From: a virus
Length of the DNA stretch: 42,787 bases
Virus record (IMG/VR): IMGVR_UViG_3300036944_000092
Location: 1 to 42,787 of that record
Reading direction: 5' to 3' (one strand)
This document shows positions 39,322 through 42,787 of the stretch, in pieces. The notes beneath the pieces are model-generated. The model made no database searches. It saw only the letters and a program-made list of their open reading frames with translations, and had not been told where the DNA came from. Position 1 is the stretch's first letter, and each line of letters starts with the position of its first letter. Both the position numbers and the translations under genes were made by a program.

Positions 39322-40499
39322 CACTTCTGCTCCTTGTTGAGACGGGCACGTAGCTCGTTCCATTCGACAGCCCATTCGATAGGGAATGGCAGGTCTTCGT
39401 TGAGGTAGCGGACCATCGCCTCGTCAAGAGCGTTGGCGCGTTCTTCGTCGTGCAGGTTGCGCGGCTTCACGCCGATAGGTGGCTTCGGCGTGCCCAGCAC
39501 ATCACGGACGCAGTACGCCACCATCAGGCGTTCCATGGCGTCGAAGTCAAAGACGAAAGACTTCGGTTGGGTCAGTACGAATGGCTGAAGCTGAGCCCGG
39601 ATAGCGGCAGCCCCACGGGAGGTGCCCAGGCTCTCGGCAAGTTCTTTGTAGATGTCGCGGTTACCGTAAGGCGCAGCCATCAGGGAGTTCAGGCCCGGCA
39701 CACGTCGGATGGTGCCGCACTGGTCCTGCGCGGCTTGTTGCGCCCGGATTTCAGTAGCAGTCACATGCACATCTGGCTCAGGCTTGACAACCTCGGGCTC
39801 AGGGACCCACACGGTCTTCTTGCGCACACCGGCCAACTGCCAGTGGCAACCGGAGTTACACACCACGGTGTCCGGCTCAAACGAACCGACAATCTGGTGG
39901 CCCTTGATACCGACCGCATGCTTCGCTGCATGCAGCTCACCACCGTGCCCGTGGCCCTTCTCCGCACTGTTAACCCACACGAAGGTGTCCGTGGCAGCGG
40001 AGGTACTGACCCACAGGCGATCCGCCCAGACAGGTGGAGGCGGCGTGTTGAGGCTGATTTCTTTCACGAACTTGCTGTCGACAACCCAGTTGCCGCCCAG
40101 CGTGCCGGGTTCCCACGGCTTGGTCATGGGCTGGCGCCATTTCGGGCGAGGTACTTTGCCCGCATCCGGCTTCTTGGCACGGATTCGTTCTGCGAGTACG
40201 CGGAAGCCGTTGTTCGGGTGGATACGGCAGTGGTAGCGGGCATCCCGTAGGGAGAACGCCTGCGGGATATTCAACGTGGCGCCGGTACGCAGGTCGCCCA
40301 GGTAGATGGTGTTGTTGAGGCCGTCCGTCTTACCGACAGCGTACACGGCAGTGCCGTCGCGGTTGGCCAGGATACGATCAATCCACAGCGGTAGTTTCAT
40401 GTGTGGCTTGAAGAGTTCGTAGGCGCCGCGATCCTGCCACACCCAACCACGGTGACGGTAGCTGTCGGCGGTGACGTTCAACGATTTAACTTCGGTCAT
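39321..40499 (-). CDS. Hypothetical early/middle protein, 392 aa
   Basis: AGGAGC precedes ATG 40499. The N-terminal half is beta-rich with Trp, Gly and Tyr (HRGWVWQDRGAYELF, then TIYLGDLRTGATLNIP). The middle has a basic Pro-rich stretch and a His/Gly patch (EKGHGHGGELHAAKH), then a CxxxC (VVCNSGCHWQL). The C-terminal 130 residues look helical. No family is recognised. It sits between the 2OG oxygenase and nucleotidyltransferase genes, with which it may form a unit. Confidence 0.82.
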   Translation of the reverse strand: MTEVKSLNVTADSYRHRGWVWQDRGAYELFKPHMKLPLWIDRILANRDGTAVYAVGKTDGLNNTIYLGDLRTGATLNIPQAFSLRDARYHCRIHPNNGFRVLAERIRAKKPDAGKVPRPKWRQPMTKPWEPGTLGGNWVVDSKFVKEISLNTPPPPVWADRLWVSTSAATDTFVWVNSAEKGHGHGGELHAAKHAVGIKGHQIVGSFEPDTVVCNSGCHWQLAGVRKKTVWVPEPEVVKPEPDVHVTATEIRAQQAAQDQCGTIRRVPGLNSLMAAPYGNRDIYKELAESLGTSRGAAAIRAQLQPFVLTQPKSFVFDFDAMERLMVAYCVRDVLGTPKPPIGVKPRNLHDEERANALDEAMVRYLNEDLPFPIEWAVEWNELRARLNKEQK

Positions 40500-40508
40500 G
40501 TGTAGCTC

Positions 40509-41219
40509 CTAGTCCGGGCGGTATTCGCACCAGTAAACGAGAATGTTTCGTGTGCCTGCATCAACGTTCAGGCCACGGTGTAACACGGTCTTCCCACTGA
40601 AAAGCAGGGCGTGGCCCTTGTCCAGTGGTGGCACATCAGCGTAGGTGGTTGCGCTCGTGCGCAGTTGCGTACCACCTCCGCTAAACTGCTCGGGATTGAG
40701 GGACACGACCGTGGTCTGGTCACTGTCCTCGTCGTGATGCCAGTTGCCATGGGCCGTCCCCTTGGGGTTGTACTGGGCGAACTGGATCGTGTTGTACACA
40801 TCCGCCGTGCGGCCCTGGATCAACAACCAGACCGGCGCCAGGGCTGCGTCGTGCAGCTCACGCAATGCCCGGAACAACTGCGGGCAGTTGTCCTGGGTAG
40901 TCCACTCGGGAATCTGGTACGCCTTATCCTCTAGGGGATTGGGCGCAAATCCCGCCGACACGGAATGCACTTCTGCTTGTAAGCGGTCGACATAGAGCGG
41001 TGACAGGAAGGGCAACGTGTACGCGGCTGTACCGGGGATGCGGTGGCCCTCAACCCAATCAATAGCGGATCGCTCAGTACGAGGCAGCCTTTTGATGTTG
41101 AAGTCGCGGCGCACGAGGGTGCTGGCTGCTGCGCGAATTGCTGGAAGCCGTTGACGTAGTTCGGGGTGAAGATGCTGCTCGACGGCGACAGCGAGTACAG
41201 GATTGTTGAGTAACCACAT
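40509..41219 (-). CDS. 2OG-Fe(II) oxygenase, 236 aa
   Basis: A prolyl-4-hydroxylase-like dioxygenase. The metal and cosubstrate residues are visible: HxD in GNWHHDEDSD, the turn FSGGGTQL, GHALLFSGKTVLHRGL with the distal His, and GTRNILVYW with the 2-oxoglutarate-binding Arg. The N-terminal 120 residues are less conserved. AGGAG stands 11 bases before ATG 41219. Substrate unknown; phage members may modify proteins or nucleic acids. The upstream frame overlaps it by 289 bases. Confidence 0.88.
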   Translation of the reverse strand: MWLLNNPVLAVAVEQHLHPELRQRLPAIRAAASTLVRRDFNIKRLPRTERSAIDWVEGHRIPGTAAYTLPFLSPLYVDRLQAEVHSVSAGFAPNPLEDKAYQIPEWTTQDNCPQLFRALRELHDAALAPVWLLIQGRTADVYNTIQFAQYNPKGTAHGNWHHDEDSDQTTVVSLNPEQFSGGGTQLRTSATTYADVPPLDKGHALLFSGKTVLHRGLNVDAGTRNILVYWCEYRPD

Positions 41220-41758
41220 TGGCTGGCTTGCTCCTGAATGAACATGTGACGTTGGGTGGTTTCACCAAGCGGGTTCATACCGCCCTTCTCGGGCTCGCCT
41301 ACATAACAGCGCAGCATGCGGCGATACGCGTTGCGCTCGGTGGTGGTTGGTGACATTGCGCCCTCGGGCCACTTGTCGATCTGGTCACGCAACCGTTGCA
41401 GTTCGTCGGACCTGCGTTCCTTGTAGGCGAGGTGCGGCGGACGCTTACCCTGGTAGTAGTCCCGTTGGCGCAGCAGCCGTTCCGCATCCTGGGTGTGTTG
41501 ACTGCGATCCGCCTGTACACAGTGCAGCGTTTCAAGCGGGCTGAAGAAAGAGTCGAGGCGCAGCGCCTTCCACAACGCAACCAATTCCTCGTGTTGCTTC
41601 TTATCAACCCACACCTTTGGTTTCGCCCGCTCACCATCAACGGGTTTATCAGCTGCGAGTGCAGCGTCCGTGGCGGTATCCTCCCGTCCCAACCAGCAGA
41701 CGAAGTGACCGAGCCCGAAGCCCACAATGAGGGCGATGATCAAGTAAAGCCATTGCAT
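40931..41758 (-). CDS. Membrane-anchored early protein with unusual long overlap, 275 aa
   Basis: The N-terminus is a membrane helix (MQWLYLIIALIVGFGLGHFV), followed by a charged soluble domain to about residue 180 (RRSDELQRLRDQIDKWPEG among others). From about residue 180 the frame runs through the first 289 bases of the oxygenase gene. There the product becomes Ser-, Cys- and Pro-rich (PSCHRSMSTAYKQKCIPCRR) and reads like a shadow frame. Either the stop was lost by mutation or assembly error, or the tail is genuinely translated. The first two thirds are well supported. Confidence 0.7.
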   Translation of the reverse strand: MQWLYLIIALIVGFGLGHFVCWLGREDTATDAALAADKPVDGERAKPKVWVDKKQHEELVALWKALRLDSFFSPLETLHCVQADRSQHTQDAERLLRQRDYYQGKRPPHLAYKERRSDELQRLRDQIDKWPEGAMSPTTTERNAYRRMLRCYVGEPEKGGMNPLGETTQRHMFIQEQASQCGYSTILYSLSPSSSIFTPNYVNGFQQFAQQPAPSCAATSTSKGCLVLSDPLLIGLRATASPVQPRTRCPSCHRSMSTAYKQKCIPCRRDLRPIP

Positions 41759-41939
41759 GGTGTGTCCCCTGTAGCAGTTGGTTGAGGCAGTTCACGCATG
41801 CCATCAGCTACCAAGCGGTAGGGATGGCATGATCAAACATCTCGTTGGTTCCCGGTTATGCCCGATCCGGTCTAGGCTGACGGTTTACCGTCGCATGATG
41901 CACCTCGTGAGCCAGTGGTTAGTGGCGCTTGCCGGTCGC
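41759..41939 (-). promoter_or_regulatory. Structured intergenic leader, no gene
   Basis: No ORF with a credible start is present. It contains a long hairpin (41797-41831) and a second short one, GACGG/CCGTC with loop TTTA (41879-41892 region). No promoter box is convincing and no U-run follows either hairpin. The region separates the 145-aa early gene from the membrane-anchored gene and may be an mRNA processing site. Confidence 0.55.
41797..41831 (-). promoter_or_regulatory. 14-bp hairpin, possible RNase III site
   Basis: CATGCCATC (41797-41805) pairs perfectly with 41823-41831, and CTACC (41808-41812) with GGTAG (41817-41821), around a four-base loop with a small asymmetric internal bulge. 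The structure is similar in size to T7 early RNase III processing sites. The lack of a U-run argues against a terminator. Confidence 0.7.
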
Positions 41940-42377
41940 TTAGCCTACGTGGGTGGTGTCCAGCTCGCCAGGGGTAGGTGCGTTGTCGTCGCTGGCGGCT
42001 TCGTGATCAACAACCGGATCAACTGCAACAGGCTCACCGGTGCTGACTACGCTGACAACCTGGGCCAGCTTGATGGTCTGCACGTTGGTGTCGAAGCCGG
42101 TGCCAAAGGTGACTTTAGCCACGCCATCAGCAACACCCAGGACCAGGGCTTCTTGAGTGCCAGCGGTCTCGCCTTTGCCGAAGCCGAAGACGATGGTGAA
42201 GCCTTCCTTGATGTTCGCCAGTTGTTCCAGCACCTTGACTTCAGCCAGCAGCGCGTTGTATTGCTCAGTGTCCTTGGTGATGCGTTCGAACAGGACAGCC
42301 AGCTTGTTGTTCAGCTTCTCAACAGCGGTCAGCTTAACGGTGGCGGTGGTAGCAGCGGCGGTTTGTACTTCGGACAT
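41940..42377 (-). CDS. Hypothetical early protein, 145 aa
   Basis: The start at ATG 42377 has GGAG in a 19-base leader identical to that of the ssDNA-binding candidate at 31211, which suggests strong expression. The N-terminal half is helical (TAVEKLNNKLAVLFERITKD). The centre has a KOW- or barrel-like beta section (TIVFGFGKGETAGTQEALVL). The C-terminus is acidic (DHEAASDDNAPTPGELD). No family recognised. An acidic abundant early protein could act as a DNA mimic, but this is inference. Confidence 0.77.
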   Translation of the reverse strand: MSEVQTAAATTATVKLTAVEKLNNKLAVLFERITKDTEQYNALLAEVKVLEQLANIKEGFTIVFGFGKGETAGTQEALVLGVADGVAKVTFGTGFDTNVQTIKLAQVVSVVSTGEPVAVDPVVDHEAASDDNAPTPGELDTTHVG

Positions 42378-42378
42378 G

Positions 42379-42397
42379 GTGTATCTCCATCAGGGTT
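42379..42397 (-). repeat. 19-base leader copy shared with 31213-31231
   Basis: AACCCTGATGGAGATACAC on the minus strand, one base before the ATG at 42377. It supplies the Shine-Dalgarno sequence of the 145-aa gene. See the copy at 31213. Confidence 0.8.
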
Positions 42398-42432
42398 ATG
42401 ACCATCATTGGTCGTGGGCAAGAGTTGCCCGC

Positions 42433-42513
42433 CATACACACTGACCGGATTCGAACCGGCATCACGGCCACTCCCGGCACGCATCCTACCGTGGTTAGAA
42501 GACAGTGTGTATG
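42433..42513 (-). other. tRNA-like element or degenerate tRNA
   Basis: On the minus strand, arms CATACACACTG and CAGTGTGTATG are perfect complements over 11 bases. The 3' side carries a textbook T arm: GCCGG, loop TTCGAAT, CCGGT (42444-42460). A seven-base acceptor, a four-base D stem (TTCT/AGGA), five-base variable region and T arm add up to exactly tRNA length. The anticodon stem (GCGTG/TGGCC) does not pair, and an alternative CACGG/CCGTG stem exists. It has no encoded CCA. It could be a decayed tRNA, a tRNA mimic or a processing signal. Confidence 0.45.
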
Positions 42514-42519
42514 ACGAAC

Positions 42520-42660
42520 TCACTTACTCAGGACGTGCATGCAGTACATCCAGCTATTGGATGCGCGGCATTCATTCCAGAGGCTGACGTTCCAGGCAAC
42601 GCAACCACCTACCAGAAGGCAGATGGCGACGACACCCAACCAACCGCTAACGCGGCTCAT
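42520..42660 (-). CDS. Small membrane protein or lipoprotein, 46 aa
   Basis: It starts MSRVSGWLGVVAICLLVGGC at ATG 42660, overlapping the end of the lipoprotein gene by 14 bases. A hydrophobic helix ends in VGGC, which could be a weak lipobox or simply a membrane anchor. The short remainder is Cys-rich (NECRASNSWMYCMHVLSK) and may carry disulfides outside the cytoplasm. No clear SD is visible, so it is probably coupled to the upstream gene. The longer frame to 42762 overlaps the lipoprotein gene and is not used. Confidence 0.65.
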   Translation of the reverse strand: MSRVSGWLGVVAICLLVGGCVAWNVSLWNECRASNSWMYCMHVLSK

Positions 42661-42787
42661 GGTAGGTGTCTTGCGTGGTGTTGCGGCTGGCGTCCAGACC
42701 GATGTCAGCGTCTTGGACATTGATCGAGTTGTAAAGCTCGACGTGGATCGGTTGGTACACACAACCGGCGCTCAGGGCAAGAGCGAG
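42647..42787 (-). CDS. Early lipoprotein, C-terminal part (continues from positions 1-45)
   Basis: The continuation of the lipoprotein whose start is at 45. Positions 42764-42787 duplicate 1-24. After the lipobox Cys the mature protein reads VYQPIHVELYNSINVQDADI and ends in TQDTYHEPR, stopping at TAG 42647-42649. The mature part has about 38 polar residues without further Cys. With the next gene it forms a pair of small envelope proteins in the early region. Confidence 0.75.
   Translation of the reverse strand, partial: LALALSAGCVYQPIHVELYNSINVQDADIGLDASRNTTQDTYHEPR
42764..42787. repeat. 24-base terminal overlap with window start
   Basis: The last 24 bases are identical to bases 1-24. The shared sequence lies inside an ORF that reads correctly only when one copy is removed, which gives a circular sequence of 42,763 bases. 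It is too short for a T7-type terminal repeat and is best explained by circular assembly. Confidence 0.93.

Noticed and set aside
1-42787. CRISPR arrays, insertion sequences, integrase or lysogeny genes
   Set aside because: No regular spacer-repeat array, transposase or recombinase frame was seen; the gene set is that of a strictly lytic phage.
42764-42787. 24-base end duplication as the phage terminal repeat
   Set aside because: It lies inside a coding frame, is far shorter than T7-type repeats and looks like assembly overlap.

Overview
The window is a nearly complete genome of a T7-like podophage (Autographivirales). The gene order matches the phiKMV type: the single-subunit RNA polymerase lies next to the structural genes instead of in the early region. 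High GC, SD-led GC-rich genes and phiKMV-type architecture make a Pseudomonas host most likely, but the host is inferred. The last 24 bases repeat the first 24, and a 53-codon lipoprotein gene is split between the two ends. The sequence is therefore a circular assembly opened inside an early gene, not at the physical ends of the phage.

Every convincing gene is on the minus strand, so biological order runs from high to low coordinates and around the circle. Transcription most likely begins in the 1.5-kb gene-free region 2465-3957, which has tandem sigma70-type promoters, phased repeats and hairpins. Early genes run from 2464 down to 1, continue at 42787 and reach about 38.7 kb. They are small unknown proteins, a lipoprotein, a tRNA-like element, a 2OG-Fe(II) oxygenase and a nucleotidyltransferase. 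The replication block (38.2-26.8 kb) holds primase, helicase, an RMF/CrpP-like small protein, ligase, family A DNA polymerase, a probable ssDNA-binding protein, 5' nuclease, zinc-ribbon protein, endonuclease VII and a DEDD exonuclease. RNA polymerase follows (26.8-24.4 kb).

Late genes then run portal, scaffold, capsid, tail tubular A and B, three internal virion proteins (one with a lysozyme domain), a tail fibre with an RCC1 propeller tip, small and large terminase, holin, SAR endolysin, Rz/Rz1 and two unknown small genes, ending at 3958. A motif beginning TGTCACATACTCCGGAGAGA occurs just upstream of the first late gene and of the capsid gene, and is best read as the phage polymerase promoter. 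A terminator sits directly behind the capsid gene, as in T7.

Most genes overlap as ATGA, GTGA or TAATG, indicating translational coupling. Using that rule I found four small genes under 60 codons (1228-1374, 29101-29277, 31224-31325, 36035-36181) and revised several starts. The most unusual region is the leader of the first early gene: a 22-codon ORF with a strong SD runs through one arm of a 25-bp inverted repeat whose other arm covers the next gene's SD. The control region also has an opposite-facing copy of the phage promoter, an opposite-facing sigma70-type promoter and CTCAGG repeats spaced 11-12 bp apart.
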